Shown here in pieces: positions 9,172 through 18,694 of a DNA stretch of 64,000 nucleotides. The notes under the pieces are model-generated. The model worked only from the letters and a program-made list of their open reading frames with translations, did no database searches and was not told the DNA's origin. Where the stretch lies: the NCBI RefSeq assembly GCF_001661675.2, contig NZ_CP019602.1, positions 1,947,501 through 2,011,500 of the forward strand, in the 5' to 3' direction. A program made the translations under genes and the position numbers. The DNA is from Croceicoccus marinus (GTDB lineage Bacteria > Pseudomonadota > Alphaproteobacteria > Sphingomonadales > Sphingomonadaceae). Numbering within the stretch: the stretch's first letter is position 1; each line of letters starts with the position of its first letter.

Positions 9172-12030
9172 ATGCCCGACAGCCCACCCACTGACATGGC
9201 CGACCGGAACTGGCCTGCGCTGACGCTGCCCGCGTTGCACGCCAGCCATTCGGGCTGCTGGCTGGCCGCGCCCGATGGAAAGGTGCGCGGGCTGTCGCGG
9301 GGCGAGGCGATCATGTCGGCGGCGGAAACCCCGCTGCTGATGCTGAACGCTCCGCTGGTCGCCAGCCGCCTGGGCTATCCCGAGTTGTCGGGGCTGGACC
9401 TGCTGGAACTGTTCGCCTTCGTCCATCCCGCGCGCTTCATGGTGCCGACGCCGCGCGGGCTTGCCCATGCGCTGGACCTGCCCGAACCGGCCAGCGAGGA
9501 CGAGGTGCCGCTGCTGCTGGCCCGCGCCGCCGCCGCGTTGTTTGCGCGCTGCGATGCTGACGACTGGGCCGAGCGCGAGGGCGCGTGGAGCGTGCTGCAG
9601 TCGCTGGTGCGGCATCGCTGGCCATGGGCGCAATTGCTGCTGCCGCATGTGAAGCGGCCCGAACGCGCCGAACGCTGGGTGTTTTCGAAACTGCCCGAAT
9701 GGGAGGAGCGCCCTGCCCGCCCGCAGGCCGCGCATACCGTGCTGGACGGCGACGCGGTAGCGGACCGGCTGGACGCGCTGACCGGTCACGGCTCCGAAAA
9801 GCGCGAAGGCCAGCGCGACTATGCCCGCGCCGCCGCCCACGTGTTCGAACCGCGCCGCGAGCGGGGCCAGCCCAACATGCTGCTGGCCGAGGCGGGCACG
9901 GGGGTCGGCAAGACCCTGGGCTATCTCGCGCCCGCCTCGCTGTGGTCGCAGCAATCGGGCGGGACGGTGTGGGTGTCGACCTATACCAAGGCTCTGCAAC
10001 GCCAATTGCGCCGCGAGAGCCGCCGCGCCTGGCCGGACTTCGGGCCGAATGATGAAGCGGCGCGCGAAACGCCCGCCGTCGTCGTGCGCAAGGGGCGCGA
10101 CAACTACCTCTGCCTGCTGAACCTGGAAGACGCATTGCAGGGCGGCGGCTTTACCGGGCGGCCCGCGATCTTCGCGCAGCTGGTGGCGCGCTGGGCCGCC
10201 TTTACCGAGGATGGCGACATGGTGGGCGGCGATCTGCCCGGCTGGCTGCCCACCTTGTTCCGCAAGCGGGGACTGGCCGCGCTGACCGACCGGCGGGGCG
10301 AATGCGTCTATGCCGGTTGCCCGCATTTCAGGCGCTGCTTCATCGAACGCGCCGCGCGCGATTCGGCGCATGCCGACCTGGTGATCGCCAATCATGCTCT
10401 GGTAATGGTGCATGCCGCCAGAGCGCAGCACCGCGAGGAAGGCGCCAATGCCCGCCCCGCCCGCATCGTCTTCGACGAGGGGCATCATCTGTTCGACGCC
10501 GCCGATTCGACCTTCGCCGCGCAATTGTCGGGCAGCGAGGCGATCGAAATGCGGCGCTGGGTGCTGGGGCCGGAAACCAAGGCCGGGCAGGCGCGCAGCG
10601 GGCGGCGGCGCGGTTTGTCGGCGCGGCTCGCCGATGTGGCCAGCTATGACGAGGTGGCGGGCAAGGCCATATCCGACGCGCGCGATGCCGCGATGCTGCT
10701 GCCCGCCGACGGCTGGCTGGCCCGCATCGGCGAAAGCGAGCCGATGGGCGCGATCGAGAACCTGCTCGCCCATGTGCGCCGCCTGACCCATGCGCGCGAC
10801 GAAAGCGGCAGCGGCGAGGCGGGATACGGGATCGAGACCGAGGCCGCCGACCTCGACGGGCCGTTCCTTGAGGCGGCGGGCGAAGCGCGCGATGCGCTGG
10901 CCCGGCTGCGCCAGCCGCTGATGAAGCTGATGGCGCGGCTCGATGCGCTGATCGCCAGCGGCGAGGATGCGCCCGACTGGATGGACGGCCAGACCCGCCA
11001 GCGGATCGAGGGCGCGCGCCATGCGATGTCGTGGCGGATCGACAGCCTGTCCGCATGGGAAGCCTTGCTGGCGCGCATGGGCGGGCCTGCCGATCCCGAT
11101 TTTGTCGACTGGCTGGCGGTCGACCGGGCCGAGGCGCGCGAGTTCGACATCGGCCTCCACCGCCGCTGGCTGGACCCGATGAAGCCCTTTGCCGCCACCG
11201 TGCTGGAACCCGCGCACGGAGTGATGCAGACCAGCGCGACCCTGTGCGACCGCTCTGCCATCGCCGAGGGCGACGCGGGGCGCGAGCCCGACTGGGCGCG
11301 CGCGGTGGCGCGATCGGGTGCGGGGCACCTGGGGCTGTCGCCGAAACTGGCCGAGGCCGCGAGCCCGTTCGATTATGCTGCGCAGGCCGAGGTGCTGATC
11401 GTGACCGACGTGCCGCGCGGCGACATCGGCGCGCTGGCCGCCGCATACGGCCGCCTGATCGAGACATCGGCGGGCGGCGTGCTGGGCCTGTTCACCGCGA
11501 TCCGGCGGCTGCGCGCGGTGCATGCGCGGATCGCCGACCGGCTGGCGCGCGGCGGGCTGCCGCTTTACGCGCAGCATGTCGATCCGATCGATACCGGCAC
11601 CCTAGTCGACATCTTCCGCGACGATCCGCGCGCATCGCTGCTGGGCACCGATGCCTTGCGCGACGGGGTCGACGTGCCGGGCGATTCGCTGCGGCTGGTG
11701 GTGATGGAGCAGGTGCCCTGGGCCAAGCCGTCGATCCTGCACCGCGCGCGCCGCGCCGCGCATGTGGAGCAGTTCGATGCGAACCGGCAGGCCTATGACG
11801 ATGCCATCGTGCGCGCGCGCATCGCGCAGGCGTTCGGGCGGCTGATCCGCACCAAGGACGACCGGGGCCGCTTCGTCGTGCTGTCGCCCGCCTTCCCCTC
11901 GCGCCTGCTGTCGGCATTTCCCCAAGGAACACCTGTTCATCGGCTGACACTTGATGATGCTTTACAAAGATTGCAGGGAGGTGTTCTCTGCGCCGGACCG
12001 GCGACATTCGAAGAGGAACGTGAAGCTTGA
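9172..12030 (+). CDS. DinG/Rad3-type ATP-dependent DNA helicase
   Basis: The protein has 952 aa from ATG 9172 (a TTG three codons earlier is possible). It is a superfamily 2, XPD-like helicase. Walker A is EAGTGVGKT (residues 241-248 for AGTGVGKT) and the DEAH-type box is FDEGHHLFDA (about residue 435). Between them, Cys residues in NYLCLLN, CVYAGC and RRCFIE match the iron-sulfur domain ligands. C-terminal motifs include GLFTAIRRLRAVH, LLGTDALRDGVDVPGD and AQAFGRLIRTKDDRG. The roughly 230 N-terminal residues are an alphaproteobacterial-type extension. It overlaps the next gene by 4 bp if the TTG start there is right. Confidence 0.92.
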   Translation: MPDSPPTDMADRNWPALTLPALHASHSGCWLAAPDGKVRGLSRGEAIMSAAETPLLMLNAPLVASRLGYPELSGLDLLELFAFVHPARFMVPTPRGLAHALDLPEPASEDEVPLLLARAAAALFARCDADDWAEREGAWSVLQSLVRHRWPWAQLLLPHVKRPERAERWVFSKLPEWEERPARPQAAHTVLDGDAVADRLDALTGHGSEKREGQRDYARAAAHVFEPRRERGQPNMLLAEAGTGVGKTLGYLAPASLWSQQSGGTVWVSTYTKALQRQLRRESRRAWPDFGPNDEAARETPAVVVRKGRDNYLCLLNLEDALQGGGFTGRPAIFAQLVARWAAFTEDGDMVGGDLPGWLPTLFRKRGLAALTDRRGECVYAGCPHFRRCFIERAARDSAHADLVIANHALVMVHAARAQHREEGANARPARIVFDEGHHLFDAADSTFAAQLSGSEAIEMRRWVLGPETKAGQARSGRRRGLSARLADVASYDEVAGKAISDARDAAMLLPADGWLARIGESEPMGAIENLLAHVRRLTHARDESGSGEAGYGIETEAADLDGPFLEAAGEARDALARLRQPLMKLMARLDALIASGEDAPDWMDGQTRQRIEGARHAMSWRIDSLSAWEALLARMGGPADPDFVDWLAVDRAEAREFDIGLHRRWLDPMKPFAATVLEPAHGVMQTSATLCDRSAIAEGDAGREPDWARAVARSGAGHLGLSPKLAEAASPFDYAAQAEVLIVTDVPRGDIGALAAAYGRLIETSAGGVLGLFTAIRRLRAVHARIADRLARGGLPLYAQHVDPIDTGTLVDIFRDDPRASLLGTDALRDGVDVPGDSLRLVVMEQVPWAKPSILHRARRAAHVEQFDANRQAYDDAIVRARIAQAFGRLIRTKDDRGRFVVLSPAFPSRLLSAFPQGTPVHRLTLDDALQRLQGGVLCAGPATFEEEREA

Positions 12031-12635
12031 GCGACGCTGCGCTGCCGGCAGGGGCCGGGCCGCCCCCGGCAGGGAAAAGAGCCGTGAAAATCCTGGGCCT
12101 GCTGCGCCATGCCAAGTCCGAGGAGCATCAGCCCTCGGGCCGGGACTATGATCGCGGGCTGAATCCCAAGGGCCGCCGCGCCGCCGCCGCCATGGGCCGC
12201 GCGCTCGCGCGTGTGCAGCCGCCGTTCGAGCGTGTGGTCGCCTCTGCCGCGGCCCGCGCGCAGGAGACGATCGACATCGCGCTGGACGCGATGGGCCGCA
12301 GCGCGCCGGTGGAGCGGGTCGACGACAAGAAGCTGTATCTCGCCGATCCCGGGCAGCTGATCGACAGTGCCGTCGAACATGGCGGCAATGCCGACAGCCT
12401 GCTGCTGGTCGCGCATAATCCAGGGCTTGAGGAGCTGGTGCTTGCGCTGGTGCCCGCCGATCCCGAAGACCGCCTGCGCGCCATCGCCGAGGAGAAATTC
12501 CCGACCGGCGCCTTCGCCCTGGTCGAGCTGGATATCGCCGACTGGAGCGAATTGCCCCGCGCGAAGGGACGATTGATCGCACTGACCCGACCGCGCGATC
12601 TGGACCCGGCGCTCGGTCCGGAATATGCGGGCTAG
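12027..12635 (+). CDS. sixA: SixA-type histidine phosphatase
   Basis: The protein has 202 aa from TTG 12027, which overlaps the helicase stop; an alternative GTG at 12084 gives 183 aa and a start (VKILGLLRHAKSE) nearer to other SixA proteins. The branch-1 histidine-phosphatase signature LLRHAKSE is followed by FERVVASAAARAQET and a second catalytic His in LLVAHNPGLEELV. The family dephosphorylates phosphohistidine on phosphotransfer proteins. No partner Hpt protein is adjacent, although a histidine kinase is the next gene. Confidence 0.88.
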   Translation: MSDAALPAGAGPPPAGKRAVKILGLLRHAKSEEHQPSGRDYDRGLNPKGRRAAAAMGRALARVQPPFERVVASAAARAQETIDIALDAMGRSAPVERVDDKKLYLADPGQLIDSAVEHGGNADSLLLVAHNPGLEELVLALVPADPEDRLRAIAEEKFPTGAFALVELDIADWSELPRAKGRLIALTRPRDLDPALGPEYAG

Positions 12636-12652
12636 ACGCTAGTTTCTCATTT

Positions 12653-12676
12653 AGCCGGTTCCGGAACAAACCGGCT
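12653..12676 (+). terminator. possible hairpin terminator after sixA
   Basis: AGCCGGTT (12653-12660) pairs with AACCGGCT (12669-12676) around an 8-base loop, 18 bp after the sixA stop. The following bases (TCTGTCG) are not a good T-tract, so intrinsic termination is uncertain. Confidence 0.4.
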
Positions 12677-12769
12677 TCTGTCGCCTTCCTCTTATCGATC
12701 CTGAACCGTCCTGCATGGCGCCGGCGCTGACACGCCACCAAGCGCCCCCAATCGTCTATGGAGTATTTC

Positions 12770-13846
12770 GTGGCATCAGATGGCAATGATGACAGCAAGC
12801 GGCTGAGATCATCCAACCAGGCCCACCGCCCGATCTATTCCCCCGATTCGCCCGCCTTCGACGGCGCGAGCGGGCTGCTGTTCGAGCAGGCGATGGCGCA
12901 GACCCGTATGGCGGTCTGCCTGACAGATCCCAACCTGCAGGACGATCCGATCGTCTTCTGCAACGAGGCGTTCCAGCAGCTGACCGGATACCGGACCGAA
13001 GAGATCATCGGCCGCAATTGCCGGTTCCTGCAGGGCCCCGACACCGACCAGGCGCAAGTGGGCAGGATCCGCGATGCCATCCGCAGCGAGGAAGTCGTGG
13101 TGGTCGAGATCCTGAATTACCGCAAGGACGGATCGACCTTCTGGAACACGCTGCACCTGGGGCCGATCTATGACGAGAATGGCGCGCTGAAATATTTCTT
13201 CGGCAGCCAGTGGGACGTGACCGACATCCACCAGTCGCGCGCGGACGAGCGCCATGCCAAGGCAATGGCGCGCGAGGTTTCGCACAGGCTTAAGAACGTG
13301 TTCGCCGTCATCGGCGGCATCGTGAACATCACCGGCCGGTCGATGAACGCCCGCGATGTCGCGCGCAAGATCAACGAGCGGGTGCAGGCGCTGGGCCGCT
13401 CCTACGAACCCACGCTGGACGAGGCCGTGCTGGGCACGATCCATGTCGGCCAGGCGATCCGCGCGGTGCTGGCGCCCTATGATCCGGAAAACGACCGCTT
13501 CGTCTTTACCGGCAACGGCATCCGCACCGAACCCAACGCGATTTCGGCGATCGGCCTGACCCTGCACGAGATGGCGACCAATGCCACCAAATATGGCGCC
13601 TTGTCGCAGGCCGGCGGCACGATCGAGGTGTCGTGGGCGCATGAGAAGGACAAATTCGCGCGCAATTCGCTGGTGATCCAGTGGATCGAGCGCGGCGGCC
13701 CCCGGATCACCGAGGCGCCCGAGATGACTGGCACCGGCTTCGACATTGCCCGCACCCTGCTGGGCCATTCGCGCGGCGTGCTTGAAACCGAATGGGAGCC
13801 CGAAGGGTTGAATGCCAGAATCCTGATCCCGATCACGCACGGATAG
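12770..13846 (+). CDS. blue-light LOV histidine kinase of the HWE family
   Basis: The protein has 358 aa from GTG 12770, chosen because TGGAG lies 6 bp upstream; an ATG four codons earlier overlaps that site. The LOV (PAS) domain covers about residues 35-150 with the flavin-binding GRNCRFLQG, whose Cys84 should form the light-driven adduct with FMN. The kinase part has phospho-acceptor His172 in REVSHRLKN, the N-box LHEMATNATKYGALS and the HWE signature WIERGGP. It resembles the soluble LOV-HWE kinases of Erythrobacter litoralis (recall). The next gene is a receiver-only protein, its likely target. Confidence 0.95.
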   Translation: MASDGNDDSKRLRSSNQAHRPIYSPDSPAFDGASGLLFEQAMAQTRMAVCLTDPNLQDDPIVFCNEAFQQLTGYRTEEIIGRNCRFLQGPDTDQAQVGRIRDAIRSEEVVVVEILNYRKDGSTFWNTLHLGPIYDENGALKYFFGSQWDVTDIHQSRADERHAKAMAREVSHRLKNVFAVIGGIVNITGRSMNARDVARKINERVQALGRSYEPTLDEAVLGTIHVGQAIRAVLAPYDPENDRFVFTGNGIRTEPNAISAIGLTLHEMATNATKYGALSQAGGTIEVSWAHEKDKFARNSLVIQWIERGGPRITEAPEMTGTGFDIARTLLGHSRGVLETEWEPEGLNARILIPITHG

Positions 13847-13854
13847 CGCACAGA

Positions 13855-14235
13855 ATGAAGATTTTTCTTGTCCTCGAGGACGAACCTTTCATCGCCATGG
13901 ACCTGCAATATGCGTTCGAGGATGCAGGCCACGAGGCCGTGACCGCGGTCGACAACGACGAGGCGATCGCCTGCATCGAAAGCAAGCCGATAGCGGGCGC
14001 TATCCTGGATGTCAGCCTGGGCGGCGGGGTGACCTGCCAGGCGACCGCCGCGCGGCTGGCCAGGGACGGGATTCCCTTCATCCTCCACACCGGCGACCTC
14101 GACCGGGTGGGTGAGCATCTGCGCGAGATCGACGCCCCGATCATCTCGAAGCCGCGACCGGCGGAGGACGTGGTGGCGCGGCTGATCGACCTGATCGGCC
14201 AGCCGCCCAGTGACCGCCCAGTGACCACCCAGTGA
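13855..14235 (+). CDS. single-domain response regulator paired with the LOV kinase
   Basis: The product has 126 aa from ATG 13855, 8 bp after the kinase stop; the frame is open further upstream inside the kinase but MKIFLVLEDE is the canonical receiver start. It has acidic pocket residues E8-D9, phospho-acceptor D52 (AILDVSLGG), T79 (FILHTGD) and K99 (IISKPRP). There is no output domain, so it acts by protein contact or as a phosphate sink. The C-terminal codons fall in an 11-bp tandem repeat (14206-14249), and the TGA stop is part of the repeat. Confidence 0.93.
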   Translation: MKIFLVLEDEPFIAMDLQYAFEDAGHEAVTAVDNDEAIACIESKPIAGAILDVSLGGGVTCQATAARLARDGIPFILHTGDLDRVGEHLREIDAPIISKPRPAEDVVARLIDLIGQPPSDRPVTTQ

Positions 14236-14249
14236 CCGCCCAGTGAGCC
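14206..14249. repeat. 11-bp tandem repeat (4 copies) across the response-regulator stop
   Basis: Units CCCAGTGACCG, CCCAGTGACCA, CCCAGTGACCG and CCCAGTGAGCC run head to tail. Each holds a TGA; because 11 is not a multiple of 3 the frame shifts per copy, and the third unit supplies the stop at 14233-14235. Copy-number change would alter the last residues of the regulator. Confidence 0.9.
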
Positions 14250-14283
14250 TCCGTTGATTTCCGGCGCGGCTCGGGTGCCGGCC

Positions 14284-14667
14284 ATGCCGATGCAGCCCGA
14301 TCATCTGACCATCATGGTGTCCTCGCTGGATGCCAGCATGGCGTTCTATGGCGCATTGCTGCCGCTGCTGGGCTTTGCCAGGCGCAAGGACCATGTCTGG
14401 AGCAACGGCACCTTCTTCCTGCAGTTCATGCAGGCGCGGGCGGGGACGAGGCCCTATGAGCGCTATGGCGCGGGGATGAACCATATCGGCTTTACCGCAC
14501 CCGACGCGGCCACGGTCGAGGCAGTGCGCCAGGCGATGCAGGACACCGGGTTCGATGTGCCCGACATCCAGCAGATGAAGGGCGCGACCGCCTTGTTCAT
14601 GAAGGATCCGGACGGCATGCGCTTCGAGATCAGCCATTACCCGCCGGGTATGCCGCCGGTGGACTGA
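14284..14667 (+). CDS. VOC (glyoxalase/bleomycin-resistance/dioxygenase) family protein
   Basis: The product has 127 aa from ATG 14284 (an upstream in-frame TTG is less likely). The fold is two beta-alpha-beta-beta-beta modules. Visible elements are QPDHLTIMVSSLDASMAFYGALL with the first metal-ligand His, GMNHIGFTAPD with another His, and FMKDPDGMRFEISHYPPG with the C-terminal Glu. Such proteins may isomerise glyoxals, cleave aromatics or bind drugs; the substrate cannot be told. It lies downstream of the LOV kinase pair on the same strand and converges with the merR-like gene. Confidence 0.85.
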   Translation: MPMQPDHLTIMVSSLDASMAFYGALLPLLGFARRKDHVWSNGTFFLQFMQARAGTRPYERYGAGMNHIGFTAPDAATVEAVRQAMQDTGFDVPDIQQMKGATALFMKDPDGMRFEISHYPPGMPPVD

Positions 14668-14694
14668 ATTGCCGGCGGCTCTGGCCCTGACCTC

Positions 14695-15102
14695 TCAGAC
14701 GAGCGCGCCGGCCAATGTCTTGCGAATGGATTTGAGCCGGGCGACCAGTTCCGCATCGGTGCCGCGGTCCAGCCGCGGATCGGGCTGGGCCGCGGGCGCA
14801 GGAACGGGCTCCTCGCCCGGCTGGCCCGATTTCAGCGCGCGGACCGCGCCCTTGATGGTGAAGCCCTCGCGGTTCAGCAGCCGGTCGATCGTCTGCAGCA
14901 GCGCCACATCGTCGGGGCGGTAATAGCGGCGCTGGCCGCTGCGCTTGACGGGTTTGAGCATGGGAAACTGCTCTTCCCAATAGCGCAGCACGTGGGGCTT
15001 GATGCCCAGCGCCTTCGCCACCTCTCCGATCGTGCGGAAGGCGGCGGCGTCCTTGCCGTCGTCGAAGATATCACCGTCCTTTGAATTACCGTCTGCGCTC
15101 AC
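14695..15102 (-). CDS. MerR-family transcriptional regulator
   Basis: The product has 135 aa with a GTG start at 15100-15102. The winged-helix DNA-binding head is [28 protein letters not shown] followed by [17 protein letters not shown], which is the MerR signature. The C-terminal part is short, Pro/Ala-rich and lacks obvious metal-binding Cys, so the inducer is unknown. A MerR-type gene directly after ihfA is the usual arrangement in alphaproteobacteria, and it starts 10 bp after ihfA ends. Confidence 0.92.
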   Translation of the reverse strand: MSADGNSKDGDIFDDGKDAAAFRTIGEVAKALGIKPHVLRYWEEQFPMLKPVKRSGQRRYYRPDDVALLQTIDRLLNREGFTIKGAVRALKSGQPGEEPVPAPAAQPDPRLDRGTDAELVARLKSIRKTLAGALV

Positions 15103-15112
15103 GCGATCCGTC

Positions 15113-15418
15113 CTAGAGCCCGCTGACCTTGTCCTTCAGCATCTTGCTGGCGCGGAAGGTCATGACGCGGCGCGGTGTGATCGGCACCTCGATCCCGGTC
15201 TTGGGATTGCGGCCGACGCGCTCGCCCTTGTCGCGCAGCAAGAACGTGCCGAAGCCCGAGATCTTCACATTCTCGCCATCCGACATGGCATCGCACATGT
15301 GTCCCAGGATGCCTTCCACCATGTCCAGAGATTCGGCGCGGCTCAGCCCGACCTTGCGATGGATGACATCGGCAAGATCGGCCCGGGTCAGCGTTCCGAC
15401 TGATCGCATATCCAACAT
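15113..15418 (-). CDS. ihfA: integration host factor subunit alpha
   Basis: The protein has 101 aa from ATG 15416-15418, picked because GAGGGG lies 9 nt upstream; a second Met three codons later is also plausible. IHF is a heterodimeric DNA-bending protein. Markers are [41 protein letters not shown] (in two parts), and the DNA-inserting arm [17 protein letters not shown]. The placement downstream of fabH and before merR is standard. The N-terminal extension seen upstream in the same frame lacks support and is left out. Confidence 0.95.
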   Translation of the reverse strand: MLDMRSVGTLTRADLADVIHRKVGLSRAESLDMVEGILGHMCDAMSDGENVKISGFGTFLLRDKGERVGRNPKTGIEVPITPRRVMTFRASKMLKDKVSGL

Positions 15419-15615
15419 TCCCCTGTTCCCCTCGGTTGCAGGCGACCCCGAGTAATATGCGATAACTATTTCATAACCGCCGCGACGATCCAAACGAAAA
15501 CGGGACGGTAGAGCCACTTATCAGGGGTTTTTAGGATAATCCGGGCATCAATCTGGCTAGGCTGCGAACGATTTGCAGGGCCGCAAAGACAAATTGTATC
15601 GGCCTATAGCTTTTG

Positions 15616-16632
15616 TCAGCTTCTCAGCAGGCAGGCGCCCCAGGTGAATCCGCCGCCCATCGCTTCCAGCATGACTAGCTGGCCGGGCTGGATTCGCCCA
15701 TCGCGCACCGCCACGTCATAGGCCAGCGGCACGCTGGCGGCGGAGGTGTTGGCGTGGTCCTGCACGGTCTTCACGACCTTTTCGGGCGGAAGGCCCAGCT
15801 TTTTCGCGGTGGCATCCAGGATCCGCGCATTGGCCTGATGCGGCACCACCCAGTCGAGCGCGGCAGGGGCGATGCCGGCCTCGTCCATCACCTCGCGCAG
15901 CACATCGGCGAGATTGGTGACCGCATGGCGGAACACCTCGCGGCCCTTCATGCGCAGCTTGCCGACCGTGCCGGTGGTCGACGGGCCGCCGTCGACATAC
16001 AGCAGCTCGTTATGCGCGCCTTCGGTGTGGAGGCGGCTGGCGATGATGCCGGGGGCGGTGTCGGCCTGATTCGCGGGGAAGTCGCGCGCTTCCAGGATCA
16101 TCGCGCCCGCGCCGTCGCCGAACAGGACGCAGGTGCCGCGGTCGTCCCAGTCGAGGATGCGGCTGAAGGTCTCCGCGCCGATCACCAGCGCGCGGTGCCT
16201 GCCCCCCGCCGCCGCGCCCGCAGGCGTTTTCAGCAGCGCGTCGGCGGTGGCGATCGCATAGAGGAAGCCCGAGCAGACCGCCCCAACATCGAAGGCATAG
16301 GCGTTCGTCGCGCCCAGCAGGTCCTGCACCTTGCTCGCGCTGGACGGGAACGTCTGGTCGGGCGTGGCGGTCGCCAGCACGATCAGCGAGATGTCCGCCG
16401 CGGTCAGCCCGGCGGTGTCCAGCGCCTTGCGCGCGGCGTCGGCGGCCAGGGTCGCGGTCGTCTCGCCCTCGCCCGCGATATGGCGGGCGGCGATGCCGGT
16501 GCGTTCGCGGATCCATTCGTCGCTGGTGTCGACGGTCCGGGCCAGCTCCTCGTTCGTGACGCGCCGTTCGGGCAGCGCCGATCCGGTGCCGATGACGCAG
16601 CTGCGCCGGATCATGCCCTTGGGTATGTTCAT
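15616..16632 (-). CDS. fabH: 3-oxoacyl-ACP synthase III FabH
   Basis: The protein has 338 aa. It condenses acetyl-CoA with malonyl-ACP to start fatty-acid synthesis. The catalytic triad is present: Cys120 in DVGAVCSGF, His265 in [11 protein letters not shown] and Asn295 in [10 protein letters not shown]. The N-terminus holds the CoA-binding [11 protein letters not shown]. The ATG (16630-16632) overlaps the plsX stop by 4 bp, so the two are translationally coupled. A 197-bp gap separates it from ihfA. Confidence 0.97.
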   Translation of the reverse strand: MNIPKGMIRRSCVIGTGSALPERRVTNEELARTVDTSDEWIRERTGIAARHIAGEGETTATLAADAARKALDTAGLTAADISLIVLATATPDQTFPSSASKVQDLLGATNAYAFDVGAVCSGFLYAIATADALLKTPAGAAAGGRHRALVIGAETFSRILDWDDRGTCVLFGDGAGAMILEARDFPANQADTAPGIIASRLHTEGAHNELLYVDGGPSTTGTVGKLRMKGREVFRHAVTNLADVLREVMDEAGIAPAALDWVVPHQANARILDATAKKLGLPPEKVVKTVQDHANTSAASVPLAYDVAVRDGRIQPGQLVMLEAMGGGFTWGACLLRS

Positions 16633-17699
16633 GCCTCTTCCGCGCCGACGGATGTGCGCCGCGACCGGGTCTTGGCCGCCAGGCCGCTTTCGGCCAGGTC
16701 CGCCGTGATACGCTCTATCAGATCTTCTTCCAGCAGCCGCGCGGCGACCGCGACCGCATTGGCCACGCCCTTCGCATTGGCGCTGCCGTGGCTTTTCACC
16801 ACCACGCCATTCAGGCCGAGGAAGACCGCGCCGTTATGGTTGTTGGGATCGAGGTGATGCTTGAGCAGTTCGGTCGCTGGGCGCGAGACCAGGAAACCGA
16901 TCTTGGAGCGCAGCGAGGACTGGAACGCTTCCTTGAGCAGGTCGGTCACGAAGCGCGCCGCACCCTCGACCGCCTTGAGGGCGATATTGCCCGAGAAACC
17001 GTCGGTGACGACGACGTCGGTCTCGCCCCGGTTGATCTTGTCCGCCTCGGTAAAGCCGCCGAAGCTGAAGGCCAGCTGGTTCTGCGCCGCGCGCAGCGTG
17101 TCCGACGCCTCGCGCAGGGCTCCGGTGCCCTTCGTTTCCTCGGTCCCGATGTTCAGCAGCCGGACGCGCGGTTCGGCGAGATTGCTGGCGATGCGCGCAT
17201 AGGCCGCGCCCATCACCGCGAACTGGACCAGGTTGCGCGCGTCGCATTCGGTGTTCGCGCCAAGGTCGAGCATGACCATGTCGGTCTCACCCAAAGTGGG
17301 CATCAGCGCGGCCAGCGCAGGGCGGTCGATCCCCGGCATGGTGCGCAGCGACAGCTTGGCCATCGCCATCAGCGCGCCGGTATTGCCGGCAGAGACGGCG
17401 GCCCCGGCCTCGCCGCGTTTCACCGCGTCGATCGCCATGCCCATCGAGGTCTTGCGCGCGCGGCGCAGCGCCTGCGTAGGCTTTTCGTCACCTGACACGA
17501 TTTCGGGCGCGTGGAGGATTTCCGATGCGCCGCGCATGTTGGGATGATCCTCGAGCGCAGCCTTGATCCGCGTCTCGTCCCCGACGAGCAGGAACTTGAA
17601 GCGATCGTGACGGCGACGCGCGAGCGCCGCGCCTTCGATCATCACGCGCACGCCCTCGTCGCCGCCCATCGCATCGACGGCGATACGCGGCAGACTCAT
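16629..17699 (-). CDS. plsX: phosphate acyltransferase PlsX
   Basis: The protein has 356 aa. It makes acyl-phosphate from acyl-ACP for phospholipid synthesis. It begins with [13 protein letters not shown], the family hallmark, and carries [32 protein letters not shown] and [17 protein letters not shown]. It sits in rpmF-plsX-fabH order, 24 bp after rpmF and overlapping fabH, the classic arrangement coupling ribosomal-protein and lipid synthesis genes. Confidence 0.97.
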   Translation of the reverse strand: MSLPRIAVDAMGGDEGVRVMIEGAALARRRHDRFKFLLVGDETRIKAALEDHPNMRGASEILHAPEIVSGDEKPTQALRRARKTSMGMAIDAVKRGEAGAAVSAGNTGALMAMAKLSLRTMPGIDRPALAALMPTLGETDMVMLDLGANTECDARNLVQFAVMGAAYARIASNLAEPRVRLLNIGTEETKGTGALREASDTLRAAQNQLAFSFGGFTEADKINRGETDVVVTDGFSGNIALKAVEGAARFVTDLLKEAFQSSLRSKIGFLVSRPATELLKHHLDPNNHNGAVFLGLNGVVVKSHGSANAKGVANAVAVAARLLEEDLIERITADLAESGLAAKTRSRRTSVGAEEA

Positions 17700-17723
17700 C
17701 CTACTCTCCGGCCGGTCGGTCTT

Positions 17724-17903
17724 TTACAGGCCGACCGCTACGATTTCACGGCCGTTGTAGTGGCCGCAGGCATCGCACAGATTATGCGGGCGCTTCAGTT
17801 CGCCGCAGTTCGAGCATTCGTGGAACGCTGCGGGCTTGAGCGCGTCATGCGCCCGGCGATTGCCACGGCGATGCGGGGATACTTTTCTCTTCGGAACAGC
17901 CAT
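17724..17903 (-). CDS. rpmF: 50S ribosomal protein L32
   Basis: The product has 59 aa from ATG 17901-17903 to TAA 17724-17726. It starts [20 protein letters not shown] and has four Cys (residues 30, 33, 43 and 46: CSNC and CDAC) forming the zinc ribbon seen in Cys-type L32. Its position before plsX and fabH confirms identity. The Zn-ligand form is the ordinary one; no Cys-lacking paralogue is seen in this window. Confidence 0.97.
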   Translation of the reverse strand: MAVPKRKVSPHRRGNRRAHDALKPAAFHECSNCGELKRPHNLCDACGHYNGREIVAVGL

Positions 17904-18091
17904 TTCGGCACCTGTTTAAAAAATCGGTCAATATTTGCGGGCCGCACTAGGCCATGCAGCGGCGGACAGCAAGACCCACCGGGAGCAAGACGCAAGTTTG
18001 CGGCGAAGGCGCGCCCTTTAGCGATTCTGACACGAAAAGCAAGGGAGCGTTTGCGGCGAGGCTTGCCCCCGGCGGTCGTGTCGGCCCGCGG

Positions 18092-18625
18092 TCACAGCCT
18101 GATCCTGAAGCCGTTCGACTCGTCCATTTCCGCATCGCGCGCGGCATCCGCCCCTTTTTCGGCATGGATCTTGAGGCGTGCGACCGCATTGTAGCATGAA
18201 GCCGACAGCAGCTTTTCCTCATGCGCGAACTGCCTTGCAGTCAGCCGGGGCACAAGTTGCGCGGTCACCGCCAGCTTTACCATGCAGGCGCCGCCGGCAA
18301 GCGGCGCGAGCGAATAGGCTTCGCGCGTCCGGACCAGCCTGCCGATCATCGGCACCACATTGCAATCGTACACGTATCGGACCGGCATTTCGCTGGCCAC
18401 CAGCGCGATCAGATATTCGTGATTCTCAAGCTTGGTCACGACGAGCCGCCACTGTCCCGCCCCATCGCCCGGGGTCAGCATGTCGCCCTGCGCCTTTTGC
18501 GCATTCAGCGGGTCCGACCAGTCGAGCAGGCGATAGACAGCTGCCATCGGCCGCTCGATCCGTATCTCGTCGGTGAATTCGAAAGGGCCTTCGGGCGCCA
18601 TCTTTCGCTTGAACAGACCGAACAT
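18092..18625 (-). CDS. SRPBCC-fold protein
   Basis: The product has 177 aa. It begins MFGLFKRK and shows a START/SRPBCC-like pattern: EFTDEIRIERPMAAVYRLLDWSDPLN, then beta-rich GAGQWRLVVTKLENHEYLIALV, and a long C-terminal helix with LTARQFAHEEKLLSASCYNAVARLK. Such domains bind hydrophobic ligands or act as aromatase/cyclase-like folds; the ligand is unknown. There is no signal peptide. It is an isolated gene between the CNNM protein and rpmF on the same strand. Confidence 0.75.
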   Translation of the reverse strand: MFGLFKRKMAPEGPFEFTDEIRIERPMAAVYRLLDWSDPLNAQKAQGDMLTPGDGAGQWRLVVTKLENHEYLIALVASEMPVRYVYDCNVVPMIGRLVRTREAYSLAPLAGGACMVKLAVTAQLVPRLTARQFAHEEKLLSASCYNAVARLKIHAEKGADAARDAEMDESNGFRIRL

Positions 18626-18694
18626 CGGCTCGCCCCCTTGCCTGCGCTGTCGGACCCTGCATGGGGACCTGGGCGAAGCACACCACGAAGCCGG

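Noticed and set aside
8848..11577. Long open frame antisense to the DinG-like helicase (909 codons)
   Set aside because: Shadow frame of a certain gene, with typical Arg/Ala/Gln-rich composition and no motif.
14206..14249. CRISPR-like array
   Set aside because: Head-to-tail 11-bp units without spacers; it is a simple tandem repeat, and no cas genes are present.
15419..15517. N-terminal extension of ihfA
   Set aside because: A good SD precedes ATG 15418, and IhfA proteins have no such extension.
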